Assembly (NCBI RefSeq): GCF_024054035.1
Contig: NZ_JAMXQU010000001.1
Coordinates: 372,001-436,000, forward strand
Length of the DNA: 64,000 nt
Direction of reading: 5' to 3'
DNA from: Asaia lannensis NBRC 102526
GTDB lineage: Bacteria > Pseudomonadota > Alphaproteobacteria > Acetobacterales > Acetobacteraceae
The position numbers and the translations under genes are program-made. Position 1 is the first letter of the stretch. Every line of letters starts with the position of its first letter. The notes beneath the pieces were generated by a model. That model was not told where the DNA came from and did not search any database. It saw only the letters and a list, made by a program, of their open reading frames with translations. Below are positions 55,823 through 64,000 of this stretch, one piece after another.

Positions 55823-57109
55823 ATGCACCGGGTTTCTCTCGTGTCTCGATGGCCAAGACTGAATGGACCCGGTTTCCCCGTGCTGACCTCTTCGCCTCAT
55901 CCTGCCATACGCTTCTCGACAGGGCAGATCATCCTGCTCGGGCTCGTAAGCACGATCGGTCCGATCTCGACCGATATGTATCTCCCGGCTTTTCCACAGC
56001 TCGAACACGATCTGGGGCAGGGGCCCGGCTCGGCACAGCTCACGCTGGCCGCCTGGTTTATCGGTCTGTCCATCGGTCAGTTCTGTCTGGGTCCCCTGTC
56101 GGACCGTTTCGGGCGACACAAGCCCATGGTGGTGGGGCTGGCCATTTATGTCGTCGCCACGATCGCTCTGGCGACGACCAGTTCATACTGGTCCTTCTGT
56201 CTGCTTCGTCTGGTGGCGGCTCTGGGGGGGGCCATCACCAGCGTCATTCCGCGGGCCATCGTGCGCGATGTGGCCACAGGGCACGAGGCGGTACGTCTCA
56301 TGTCCCAGCTCACACTCGTTTTCGGCGTGGGACCTATACTGGCTCCGACGCTTGGAAGCGTTTTTCTGGCTTTTGGAAGCTGGCGTCTGATCTTCTGGGC
56401 AGGTGCCGTGGCAGCCGCCTTGCTGGCGGGGCTGTGGCTTGCGGTGATGCCGGAAACCCTGCCGGTGGAACGGCGCTATGCCCTGCCGCCGGTGGAAATC
56501 CTGCGCCGTTATGTCAGCCTCGTGCGTGAGCCGGTCTTCATGTCCTCTGCCACGCTGTCGAGTTTCAGCACTTTCGTGATGTTTGCCTATCTGTCGAACG
56601 CACCGCTTCTGTTCGAGCATCTGCTCGGTTTTACCCCGCGCGCCTTTGCCATTTTCTTCGGCATCAATGCGGGCGGGTTCATTCTGGCCACGCAGATCAA
56701 TGGCAGACTCTCGCATAAATTCGCTTTTACGTCGGTCATGCAATACGGGCTGGCCGCCTGTCTCGTTTCAGGATTGATCCTGCTGGCCGTGAGTCTCAGC
56801 CATGTTGTGGGGCAGAATGATCCCTGGCCTTTATGCGCCCTGATCATCACCACCACATTCACGCTTGGCTTTATCGGCCCCAATGCCAATGTGCTGGCAC
56901 TGACCCATCATGGGCATCAGGCAGGGGCAGCATCGGCGCTGCTCGGCACCATGGCCTTTGCCATCGGCGGTTCGAGCGGCATTCTCATGGCATTATTGCC
57001 ACCGACACGGCTCAGTTCGACGGCTTTCGGTATGCTTGCCGGTATTTGCGGCATGGTGCTCTGCAATTTCTGGCGCCGTGCCGCCGAGAAACGTCAGAAA
57101 AACACCTGA
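55823..57109 (+). CDS. Bcr/CflA-type multidrug efflux MFS transporter
   Basis: About 428 residues and twelve membrane helices. The family motif STDMYLPAFPQLEHDL is at about residue 50, GPLSDRFGRHKP near 95, and VIPRAIVRDV near 145. These pumps expel drugs such as bicyclomycin, or sugars and amino acids, using the proton gradient. The exact start is uncertain; GTG at 55880 is possible, but no ribosome site is clear for either. Convergent with the AroE-like gene. Confidence 0.88.
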   Translation: MHRVSLVSRWPRLNGPGFPVLTSSPHPAIRFSTGQIILLGLVSTIGPISTDMYLPAFPQLEHDLGQGPGSAQLTLAAWFIGLSIGQFCLGPLSDRFGRHKPMVVGLAIYVVATIALATTSSYWSFCLLRLVAALGGAITSVIPRAIVRDVATGHEAVRLMSQLTLVFGVGPILAPTLGSVFLAFGSWRLIFWAGAVAAALLAGLWLAVMPETLPVERRYALPPVEILRRYVSLVREPVFMSSATLSSFSTFVMFAYLSNAPLLFEHLLGFTPRAFAIFFGINAGGFILATQINGRLSHKFAFTSVMQYGLAACLVSGLILLAVSLSHVVGQNDPWPLCALIITTTFTLGFIGPNANVLALTHHGHQAGAASALLGTMAFAIGGSSGILMALLPPTRLSSTAFGMLAGICGMVLCNFWRRAAEKRQKNT

Positions 57110-57277
57110 CTTCGCTGCGTGTGAGCAAAATTCAGGCGAAAGTGGCGTCCAGAGGCGATTAGCCGCCCCTGGCACCCGGTGATCGTCGCTGTTCCGTTTT
57201 CCCGCGCCGGTAAGCCCTTTTCATAGGCTGGCAAGGCAGGCAGTGCGGAAAAGGAATGCTGGCAACGGTCTGCTGTG

Positions 57278-58135
57278 TCAGTCCTGCGCACCGAAAATAA
57301 CGGCGAGTGTTTTCTCCATGATGTCGGGAGAGAGTTTTGCACCGAGCACCAGTTCGGCGCCGATAATGCCCTGATTGACGAGCATGCCCAGCCCGTCGAG
57401 TGTCTGACAGCCCTGCGCTTTCGCCTCGCGCAGAAGCTTCGTCATAGGGGGATTGGGAATCACGTCTGCCACGATCGTCGCATTGGAAAGGCTGGATGTC
57501 TCGATAGCGGGGATGGCTTCCGCATCGCCAAGACCTATGGACGTGGCGTTGATCAGAACATCCGTGCCTTTTGGCACATCGAGTGCGCCCTCCCATGAGA
57601 TGGCATGAGCCTGTGCATCGCTGTTCTGCGTGAGAAGCTCGGCAATCGCTTTCGCTTTCTCGGGGCTGCGATTGGCGATGGTGATTCTGGCAGCGCCAGC
57701 CAGAGCAAGTTCCACTGCAATGGCGCGCGCTGCGCCACCAGCGCCAAGGATCACGATCGTTTTGCCTTTCGGGTCCGTCACCTTGCGCAGTGAGGCCAGA
57801 AAGCCTTTTCCGTCTGTGTTGTTGCCGGTCAGTCTGCCGTCACGGATCTGCACGCAATTGACGGCACCGATGATTTTTGCCGATTCCGCGATCTCGTCGA
57901 GATGCTCCAGAACAGCAATCTTGTGCGGAATCGAGCAGTTGAATCCGGCCCACTCCATGGCTTTTGCCCCGGCAATCGCCGCAGCAAGATTGTCCGGCTT
58001 TACGTCGCAATTGATGTAGCGGGCGTCGATCCCCGCCTTGGCATAGCCTGCCTCCATCATCGCGACGGTCGGATTCTTGGCACAGGGTGTGGAAAAAGAA
58101 CCGGTCAGGATCGAGCGGAAGGAACGGTCTGTCAT
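57278..58135 (-). CDS. Shikimate/quinate dehydrogenase-like protein (AroE family)
   Basis: CAGGAG precedes the ATG at 58135 (285 residues). The catalytic lysine-aspartate pair is in SIPHKIAV and GNNTDGKGF, and the nucleotide-binding motif is ILGAGGAARAI. The substrate loop reads GSFSTPCAKNPT rather than the usual SxSP..HN, so the substrate may not be shikimate. Location between a LacI regulator and a secreted cupin suggests a catabolic dehydrogenase, and an 18-bp palindrome upstream suggests specific regulation. Confidence 0.85.
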   Translation of the reverse strand: MTDRSFRSILTGSFSTPCAKNPTVAMMEAGYAKAGIDARYINCDVKPDNLAAAIAGAKAMEWAGFNCSIPHKIAVLEHLDEIAESAKIIGAVNCVQIRDGRLTGNNTDGKGFLASLRKVTDPKGKTIVILGAGGAARAIAVELALAGAARITIANRSPEKAKAIAELLTQNSDAQAHAISWEGALDVPKGTDVLINATSIGLGDAEAIPAIETSSLSNATIVADVIPNPPMTKLLREAKAQGCQTLDGLGMLVNQGIIGAELVLGAKLSPDIMEKTLAVIFGAQD

Positions 58136-58183
58136 GGGGTACACTCCTGAGAGACAGTCGACCCTGCAACGGGCCGTTGTCAT

Positions 58184-58201
58184 TTTGCATAGCTATGCAA
58201 A
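58184..58201. promoter_or_regulatory. Perfect 18-bp palindrome before the AroE-like gene
   Basis: TTTGCATAGCTATGCAAA lies 48 bp before the AroE-like start, in the 129-bp gap after the LacI gene. The fully symmetric form is what a LacI dimer would bind. The LacI gene next to it is the likely owner. Confidence 0.65.
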
Positions 58202-58264
58202 CAACGCATCGAATGGCAAGGGTTTCATTGAAAACCGTATTTTGAGTCCGTGCGGGGCCGCTTA

Positions 58265-59269
58265 TCAGCGGCGAGACGTACTGCGACGAAGAACGAGGTC
58301 GGCCTCGATCACATGCGTTTCCGAAAGACGGTTTTCCGGCGCTGCGAGCGAGCGCGTCAGGATATCCAGAGCAGTCGCCACCAGCCGGTCCGGTCTCTGG
58401 TCGAAGCTGCTCAGCTGATAGGCGTTCCATGCTGCCTGGGGGATATTGTCGTAACCGATGACGACCATGTCCTGCGGGCAGGAGAAACCTGTGATCTCAC
58501 CGATGGCGTCCAGTGCCCCACATCCCATGAGATCGTTGCTGGCGAATAATCCATCGGGCCTGTGTCCAGCGAGAAGTGCGCATGTGAGGGCATCGTACGA
58601 CGCTCGGTAATCGTCCTCGCCATACAGCTTCATGACCGTCAGGCCGAAGGCTGCGCAGCCCTCTTCAAAACCCGCAAAGCGCTCGCGCGATGCGGCATTC
58701 GCTGCAGGTCCGGCCATGAAGCAGGGGCGCGTTACCCCAAGCTCGTGCATCAGGTGTGCCGAGCGCAGTCCTGAGTTGCGGTTGCTGGATTGTACGGATG
58801 AGATACCCGGCCCCGTCAGGGCAGAGTTGAAACAGATCACCGGTATGTTGAGCGCGGAGAGGGCTCTAGCCGTTTCTTCCGTACCGATTGCCAGTGCCGC
58901 GATGAGCGCATCGACACGATATCCGGCAAGTTTGTCGATGGCCGCATCGAGTGTCACATCGTCCATCACCTGAACCAGCATGACCTGAAATCCGGCATCG
59001 CGAATACCCGATGACAGACGTTCGAGTGCCGAGCCGTAGACCGGGTTACGCAAGCCGCCAACAATGATGCCGATCATTCCCGACCGACCTGTCAGCATGA
59101 TGGAGGGAATGCGATTGGGACGGTAGTTCAGTTCTTCGGCAGCCCTGAAGACGCGCTCACGCGTCGCTGGGGCAATGCTTGCGGAGGTGGAGAAAGCCCG
59201 CGATACGGCCGATTGGGAGACGCCCGCATGACGGGCAACATCGACAGAAGTGATCACACGCTTGGTCAT
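58265..59269 (-). CDS. LacI-family transcriptional regulator
   Basis: The 334-residue protein has the LacI helix-turn-helix (SVDVARHAGVSQSAVSRAF) and hinge SIMLTGRSGMIGIIVGG, followed by a sugar-binding domain (LFASNDLMGCGALDAIGE; VIGYDNIPQAAW). It is transcribed toward the AroE-like gene, with the palindrome at 58184-58201 between them. It resembles regulators of gluconate/idonate or ketoacid catabolism. Confidence 0.9.
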   Translation of the reverse strand: MTKRVITSVDVARHAGVSQSAVSRAFSTSASIAPATRERVFRAAEELNYRPNRIPSIMLTGRSGMIGIIVGGLRNPVYGSALERLSSGIRDAGFQVMLVQVMDDVTLDAAIDKLAGYRVDALIAALAIGTEETARALSALNIPVICFNSALTGPGISSVQSSNRNSGLRSAHLMHELGVTRPCFMAGPAANAASRERFAGFEEGCAAFGLTVMKLYGEDDYRASYDALTCALLAGHRPDGLFASNDLMGCGALDAIGEITGFSCPQDMVVIGYDNIPQAAWNAYQLSSFDQRPDRLVATALDILTRSLAAPENRLSETHVIEADLVLRRSTSRR

Positions 59270-59325
59270 GTTGCCATCATGACACGAACCGGTGTTTCAG
59301 GGCGACCCCGGCGCGGCAGACAACC

Positions 59326-59346
59326 CTCGCATTGCATGAATGCGAG
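59326..59346. repeat. Inverted repeat between cupin and LacI gene
   Basis: CTCGCATT and AATGCGAG flank GCATG. It lies 57 bp before the LacI start and 66 bp after the cupin stop on the same strand, so it could be an autoregulatory operator or a hairpin ending the cupin transcript. The TTGCAT in its centre also occurs in the palindrome at 58184. Confidence 0.45.
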
Positions 59347-59411
59347 ACGGTATCGGGGGTAGCCCGGGTTCCCGTTCGGGGCGGGCGACCGACGATTCAG
59401 TGACCGGTTGT

Positions 59412-59945
59412 TCAGTAATAACGGCAGGGCCTGTTTCGCTCGGGCGGATTGGCCGACTGGATGACAAGCAGCGTTACCTCATCGTCACCGACATTGCCTG
59501 CATCGTGGCCTTTTTTGCCCTTGTAGGGTCCGTCTGCCATCGGGCGGACATCCTGATCCTCACCAAACAGGATATCTCCCGGACCCATTTCAGCGCGTGT
59601 GCCGTCCATGGCGCGCACCCACCAGCGACCTTTGAGCGGCACAATCCATTGTGGCCTGGGGTCGGGATGCCATGCCCCGTTCCAGTGTCTTGGCTGCACG
59701 GTCATCATGACCGTCGCCGTTTGAGGAGACATCGGGTCCTGCCATTGCGGCCCGGCAGGTGGAGACATGCTTTTGAGGAAGAAATTCGAGACCGGGCAAC
59801 GGGCGATGTGGCTCACGCCCTGATCGTCAGTCCACAGATGCTGATAGCTGCGCAGCGGCTTTTCAGGCGCTTTCTCGGCTGCCTGAGTCAAGAATGCTGC
59901 AGCAAGAAAGGCGATGAGAAGGGGAAGCGGCCACAAATATTTCAT
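59412..59945 (-). CDS. Secreted cupin-like protein
   Basis: The 177-residue protein starts at 59945 (MKYLWPLPLLIAFLAAAFLT, a signal peptide). The core PQWIVPLKGRWWVRAMDG and MGPGDILFGEDQ resembles a single cupin domain, but the classical first-motif histidines are partly replaced (WHPDPRPQW). Its role is unknown; a periplasmic sugar- or metal-binding job is possible. It is upstream of the LacI gene on the same strand. Confidence 0.68.
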   Translation of the reverse strand: MKYLWPLPLLIAFLAAAFLTQAAEKAPEKPLRSYQHLWTDDQGVSHIARCPVSNFFLKSMSPPAGPQWQDPMSPQTATVMMTVQPRHWNGAWHPDPRPQWIVPLKGRWWVRAMDGTRAEMGPGDILFGEDQDVRPMADGPYKGKKGHDAGNVGDDEVTLLVIQSANPPERNRPCRYY

Positions 59946-60032
59946 CGATTCGGCTCTCGACAATCAGCATGGAGGGGGGTCACATCCTTTTGATTACGCG
60001 TCTATCCTGAAATCGTTCCGGGGCCATTAACG

Positions 60033-60851
60033 GTGATCAGATTTATTGCGGTCGTCATTGGCCTGGCCATTGCGGCCTATCTGGCCTCGGCAGCCTTTCT
60101 TTATTTCCGGCAGGATCGACTGGTCTTTCCAGCCGAGACAACGCCGCTGGCCGACCCTGCAACGCTGATTCCAGGCGCGCGTATGGTCGTGCTGCATACG
60201 CAGGACGGACTTGACCTCAAGGCCTATTATCGCCCCCCTGAGGGCGATGGCCCCGTCATTCTCTATCTGCATGGCAATGCCGGATCGATCATGACGAGAG
60301 CGCAGCGTTTCAAATTGATGGCGCAGGGCGATACGGGGCTTCTGGCCGTCGAATACCGTGGCTATGCAGGCAATCCCGGCGCCCCTAGCGAAGCTGGGCT
60401 CGTCAGCGACGCAGCTGCCGGGATGGGATATCTCGGAACGCACGGCATCGAGGCCGGGCGGATCGTGATCTATGGCGAGTCTCTGGGCACGAATGTGGCT
60501 GTGCAGACGGCGCTGCGTTTCCCCTCAGCAGGAACCGTGCTCGATGCGCCCTATACCAGCATCGCCGATGTTGCCGCATCGCGTTATCCGATCATGCCCG
60601 TTCGTCTGCTGCTGAGAAACCGGTTCGATACGCTTGGGCGTATCGCTGCATTGAAAACGCCGCTTCTGGTCATGCGCACCCTTCAGGACCGTACCGTACC
60701 GCCGGCAGAAAGCCTTGCCGTCTATGAGGCAGCACCGGAACCGAAGACCATATGGACGACACAACAGGGAACCCATTCGACCCTGATCGAGAACGGGGGA
60801 CTGGCGGTTCTGCGTGCCTTTATCCGGCGCGTCTGCCCGCCATCGCCCTGA
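60033..60851 (+). CDS. Membrane-anchored alpha/beta hydrolase (BEM46/YfhR-like)
   Basis: The start appears to be GTG at 60033. The 272-residue protein begins with a single membrane helix (IRFIAVVIGLAIAAYLASAAF), so the catalytic part is probably periplasmic. LYLHGNAGS is the oxyanion loop, YGESLGTN the nucleophile elbow, and late Asp (LQDRTVPP) and His (GTHSTLIE) complete the triad. The substrate is unknown. Confidence 0.87.
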   Translation: MIRFIAVVIGLAIAAYLASAAFLYFRQDRLVFPAETTPLADPATLIPGARMVVLHTQDGLDLKAYYRPPEGDGPVILYLHGNAGSIMTRAQRFKLMAQGDTGLLAVEYRGYAGNPGAPSEAGLVSDAAAGMGYLGTHGIEAGRIVIYGESLGTNVAVQTALRFPSAGTVLDAPYTSIADVAASRYPIMPVRLLLRNRFDTLGRIAALKTPLLVMRTLQDRTVPPAESLAVYEAAPEPKTIWTTQQGTHSTLIENGGLAVLRAFIRRVCPPSP

Positions 60852-60897
60852 TCCCACCGAGCTGCCGTCTGACAGGTCGATAATCGTCCGTGGCAGC

Positions 60898-62364
60898 TCA
60901 GCCGATGGATTTCAGAGCCGGATAGAGCGCACGGTAGCGTGCATAGGCTGCGCGATAGGGACCGGTCAGGCTCTCGTCCGGCACGATGGAGGCGATACGT
61001 TCCGGAGGCAGGCAGACCGCGCTGACATCCTCCGATGTCACGGCGATACGGGCGAGGCGTGCTGCACCGAAAGCGCCACCCTGCTCCCCGTTTGCCAGAT
61101 GATGCAGGGTAATGCCGAGCACGCTTGCGAGAATGGATGTCCAGAGCGGACTGCGCGACCCGCCGCCGATCACATCGGCCTCGCTGATGACAGTGCCCGA
61201 TTCAGCCAGTCCCTCCAGCGCGTCGCGAAATGAGAAAGCGACACCCTCCAGCACGGCCTGTGTCATCTGCGCACGTGTCGTATCCTGTGTCAGCCCGACA
61301 AAACCGCCCCGTACGGTCCCGTCATTATGCGGTGTGCGTTCGCCCGAGAGATAGGGCGCAAAAAGGACGGGTGAGGGGGATTGTGGGCTTTCCGGCAGTT
61401 CGGCGAGCAGGGTTTTTTCATCGAGGCCCGTAACACGCGACCACCAGGCGAGAGAGGCGGCAGCGGAAAGCGTGACACCCATCTGATGCCACTGACCGGG
61501 CACAGCATGGCAGAAGGAGTGGATGGCATGATTGCCGCCCGGATGAAAGCTGTCGGTGGTTACCCATACCACCCCTGACGTGCCCAGAGACAGAAAAGCA
61601 TCGCCTGTGTGAATGGCGCCGAGCCCGACCGCGCCTGCGGCATTATCGCCCGCCCCGCCGGCAAAAACGGGTGCCTCGACCATGCCCCATCGTGCAGCGA
61701 GATCGGCGTCGAGACGCCCGGCAGGGGCCGTGCCCTCACACAGCTCGGGCATGGATGCGAGACGCAGCCCGGATGCTTCGAGCGCGGCATCGGACCAAAG
61801 GCGCCGACCTGTATCGAGCCAGAGCGAGCCTGAAGCATCGGACATGTCCTCGATCAGGGCGCCCGTCATACGAAAGCGCAGCCATGCCTTGGGCAGGACG
61901 ACATGTGTGACCCTGGCGAAAATGTCGGGCTCATGGCGTGCCACCCACATCACTTTGGGTGCGGTGAATCCGGGCATGGCAATATTGCCCGTAATCTGTC
62001 GGCAGAGTGGAAAACGGTGCTCGAAAAGCGAGCATTCCGACTCGGCGCGCGTGTCGTTCCAGAGCAGGCAGGGGCGCAGGACTTCGCCTTGTGCATCCAG
62101 CAGCACGGCGCCGTGCTGCTGCCCCGAAAGGCCAATGCCCCGCACCTGCGCAAGCGCCTCCGGATGAGAACCGTGCAGGGCGTCCAGAGCACGAAGCGTG
62201 GCATGGTACCAGTCTTGGGGTGCCTGCTCGCTCCAGCCCGGATGCGGGCGGCTGACATCGAGTTTTTCGGTATGGGAGGCGATGATGCTTTGTGCCCCGT
62301 CAACCAGAACCGCCTTGATTCCCGAAGTGCCGAGATCGATGCCGAGATACGTACCGGAAGTCAT
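60898..62364 (-). CDS. xylB: Xylulokinase
   Basis: The start at 62364 with AAGGCG upstream gives 488 residues, the standard length. The FGGY-kinase motifs are GIDLGTSGIKAVLVD at the N-terminus, GLSGQQHGAVLLD, WNDTRAESE, GAGDNAAGAVGLG with the catalytic aspartate, and IGGGSRSPLW. It phosphorylates D-xylulose to enter the pentose phosphate pathway, the main sugar route in acetic acid bacteria. No xylose isomerase or transporter is in the window, so xylulose probably comes from arabitol or xylitol oxidation. Confidence 0.92.
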   Translation of the reverse strand: MTSGTYLGIDLGTSGIKAVLVDGAQSIIASHTEKLDVSRPHPGWSEQAPQDWYHATLRALDALHGSHPEALAQVRGIGLSGQQHGAVLLDAQGEVLRPCLLWNDTRAESECSLFEHRFPLCRQITGNIAMPGFTAPKVMWVARHEPDIFARVTHVVLPKAWLRFRMTGALIEDMSDASGSLWLDTGRRLWSDAALEASGLRLASMPELCEGTAPAGRLDADLAARWGMVEAPVFAGGAGDNAAGAVGLGAIHTGDAFLSLGTSGVVWVTTDSFHPGGNHAIHSFCHAVPGQWHQMGVTLSAAASLAWWSRVTGLDEKTLLAELPESPQSPSPVLFAPYLSGERTPHNDGTVRGGFVGLTQDTTRAQMTQAVLEGVAFSFRDALEGLAESGTVISEADVIGGGSRSPLWTSILASVLGITLHHLANGEQGGAFGAARLARIAVTSEDVSAVCLPPERIASIVPDESLTGPYRAAYARYRALYPALKSIG

Positions 62365-62765
62365 GGATGCTGCGCCTTGCTGTGGATGCTGCGTGGTGTG
62401 GACATGAGCCCGCCTTCTGCCGGTCTGTCTGTATCCGGCGGCTCGTCTGGCTGATTTAGAGAGGTGCCGGTCCCTGTCGGGTGTCGGTCCATGAGGGCCC
62501 GGTTCAGAATGCTGCAAAGAGGTGGATGAGGCGATCAGACACGGTGAGCGGCCCTGAAGTCGCGTCACAATCGGGTGAAATCATGGTGCTGCAGGACGAT
62601 ATGGGGCAACAATCCCTGCAAAGCCTGTCTCGTCATCCCCAGTATCAGGGTTTGTCCATATGTGCGGACGGTGTAGGCATGGCGGTCGTTCCTGTCTATG
62701 TTCGTGCCCCTATTGGATGGTCGAACAGACGCATGACATAAGCCCGACGGGCTAAGGGAGAGATG
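62365..62765. other. Divergent intergenic region
   Basis: This 401-bp gap holds the promoters of xylB and odhB. A short hairpin (AGCCCGACGGGCT) lies just before the odhB ribosome site. No operator or gene was recognised. Confidence 0.5.
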
Positions 62766-64000
62766 ATGTCGGTCGAGATCAGGGTGCCGGTTCTTGGTGA
62801 AAGCGTCACCTCGGCAACAATTACCCGCTGGCTCAAGCAACCCGGACAGGCAGTTGCCGCCGATGAGCCCGTCGTCGAACTGGAAACGGACAAGATCAGC
62901 GTTGAGGTGCCTGCGCCTCAGGCCGGCGTGCTGGGTCACGATCTCGTGGCCGCAGGGGCTGAAGTGGCCGTCGGCAGCGTGCTCGGCACGCTCGATCCGT
63001 CCGGAACGCCCACCGCTACGCCCGATAAACCATCGGACAAGGCTAAGCCTGCCGCGGCGGCATCGTCTTCAGGCTCTGCTACGCCGTCTCCGGCTCCTGC
63101 GAAGGGAACCGATACGTCACAGCGCGAAGCCATGCCCGCCGCTGCGCGCCTCATGGCCGAGGAGCATATTGCGCCCGAGACGATCGGTCAGGCGACAGGG
63201 CTCGATGGTCGTATCACCAAGGGGGATGTGATCGCCGAGATGGCTCGCCCCCGTCAGCCATCGCAGAATCCTGCTGAAGCAAAGTCAGCTTCACCGGTGT
63301 CTGCTCCATCGGCACCTGCCGCGCCGGCAGCGTCGCCTGCTGTTGCGAGTGCACTTGCGGCTCTTCAGGGGCAGACGGAGCAGGATAGCCGCGAGCAGCG
63401 CGTGCCCATGACAAGGCTGCGCCAGACGATCGCGAGACGCCTGAAAGACGCGCAGAACACCGCGGCCATTCTCACCACCTTCAATGAAGTGGATATGAGC
63501 GCGGCCAAGGCACTGCGTGCCGAATATCGCGAGATTTTCGAGAAGAAGCACGGCGTGAAACTGGGCTTCATGTCCATTTTCGCACGCGCCTGCATCAAGG
63601 CGCTTCAGGAATTTCCTGCCATCAATGCCACGATCGACGGCGACGAGATCGTTTATCGCCGTTTCGTCAATCTCGGCATCGCGGTCGGGAGCGAACGCGG
63701 ACTCGTCGTGCCTGTTCTGCATGACGCCGACCAGATGAGCTTTGCCGATCTCGAGCGCAACATCAACGATTACGGCAAGCGCGCACGCGCCGGTACGCTG
63801 AAGCTCGATGAGCTGTCGCGCGGCACGTTCTCGATCACCAATGGTGGCGTGTTCGGCTCACTTCTTTCCACGCCCATCCTCAACCCGCCTCAATCGGGTA
63901 TTCTGGGCATGCATGCCATCCAGGACCGACCGGTTGCCGTCGATGGTCAGGTTGTGATCCGTCCCATGATGTATGTTGCGCTGTCCTACGATCACCGCAT
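62766..64000 (+). CDS. odhB: Dihydrolipoyl succinyltransferase (E2 of 2-oxoglutarate dehydrogenase), cut at right edge
   Basis: At least 411 codons are visible, the usual protein being about 410-430. The ATG at 62766 has GGGAG 5 bp before it; one at 62763 is also in frame. A lipoyl domain at the N-terminus has the attachment lysine in [15 protein letters not shown] peripheral subunit-binding domain follows ([17 protein letters not shown]), then the catalytic domain from [15 protein letters not shown]. The sequence ends at SYDHRI, just short of the DG of the catalytic His-Asp motif. It transfers succinyl groups to CoA in the TCA cycle. The partners odhA and lpd are expected nearby outside the window. 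Confidence 0.95.
   Translation, partial: MSVEIRVPVLGESVTSATITRWLKQPGQAVAADEPVVELETDKISVEVPAPQAGVLGHDLVAAGAEVAVGSVLGTLDPSGTPTATPDKPSDKAKPAAAASSSGSATPSPAPAKGTDTSQREAMPAAARLMAEEHIAPETIGQATGLDGRITKGDVIAEMARPRQPSQNPAEAKSASPVSAPSAPAAPAASPAVASALAALQGQTEQDSREQRVPMTRLRQTIARRLKDAQNTAAILTTFNEVDMSAAKALRAEYREIFEKKHGVKLGFMSIFARACIKALQEFPAINATIDGDEIVYRRFVNLGIAVGSERGLVVPVLHDADQMSFADLERNINDYGKRARAGTLKLDELSRGTFSITNGGVFGSLLSTPILNPPQSGILGMHAIQDRPVAVDGQVVIRPMMYVALSYDHR

Overview
The window looks like a chromosomal segment of an acetic acid bacterium (Acetobacteraceae, Alphaproteobacteria). The grounds are a three-subunit periplasmic dehydrogenase in the order Tat small subunit, FAD/3Fe-4S GMC large subunit and triheme cytochrome c, two Hint_2-type proteins of the kind common in that family, a high-GC coding style, and single-subunit sugar regulators next to oxidative enzymes. 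The genus is not resolved. No rRNA, tRNA, CRISPR array, prophage or intact insertion sequence was seen.

Layout. 1-4.9 kb: a partial PhoD-type phosphatase behind a TonB-dependent receptor, then a clade-3-type catalase with a clean terminator; a Fur-box-like palindrome lies between receptor and catalase. 5-8.7 kb: a secreted tyrosine phosphatase, a YafY/WYL regulator with a VOC protein, and a LacI regulator. 8.9-12.6 kb: the three-subunit GMC dehydrogenase. 12.7-18.2 kb: a LacI regulator divergent from an IolE-like enzyme and three Gfo/Idh/MocA oxidoreductases, an incomplete inositol-type pathway. 18.3-23.7 kb: a small redox neighbourhood (carboxymuconolactone-decarboxylase-like protein, SDR, LysR, cupin, aldo/keto reductase, HxlR, PRISE-type SDR); two copies of one LysR-like operator motif link its parts. 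23.9-31 kb: guanylate kinase, MHS-type transporter, sdhCDAB on the minus strand, and zapE. 31.4-34.7 kb: a secreted nucleosidase-like protein, a decayed IS630-type transposase and an AT-rich mosaic Hint protein. 34.9-41.3 kb: M3 peptidase, YigZ, RadA, MlaF and MlaE.

41.4-47.8 kb is an extended phage-shock locus. pspF is divergent from pspA and pspB, which are followed by three exported, probably beta-solenoid proteins; two of these end in a transmembrane helix and a nearly identical cytoplasmic tail that resembles the PspB tail. 48.3-51.1 kb: a DEAD-box helicase with a possible ribosome-site-masking leader, a tandem repeat and UDP-glucose dehydrogenase. 51.4-55.4 kb holds the most unusual unit: four minus-strand genes, each overlapping the next by ATGA, encoding an acyl carrier protein, a beta-ketoacyl-ACP synthase, a pentapeptide-repeat protein and a beta-solenoid/Hint protein. 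I know of no described pathway with this composition.

55.8-64 kb: a Bcr/CflA-type efflux pump, an AroE-like dehydrogenase with a perfect 18-bp palindrome upstream, a LacI regulator, a secreted cupin, a membrane-anchored hydrolase, xylulokinase, and the 5' part of odhB/sucB, which runs off the right edge.

All functional calls are from reading motifs and context. No database search or structure prediction was run.
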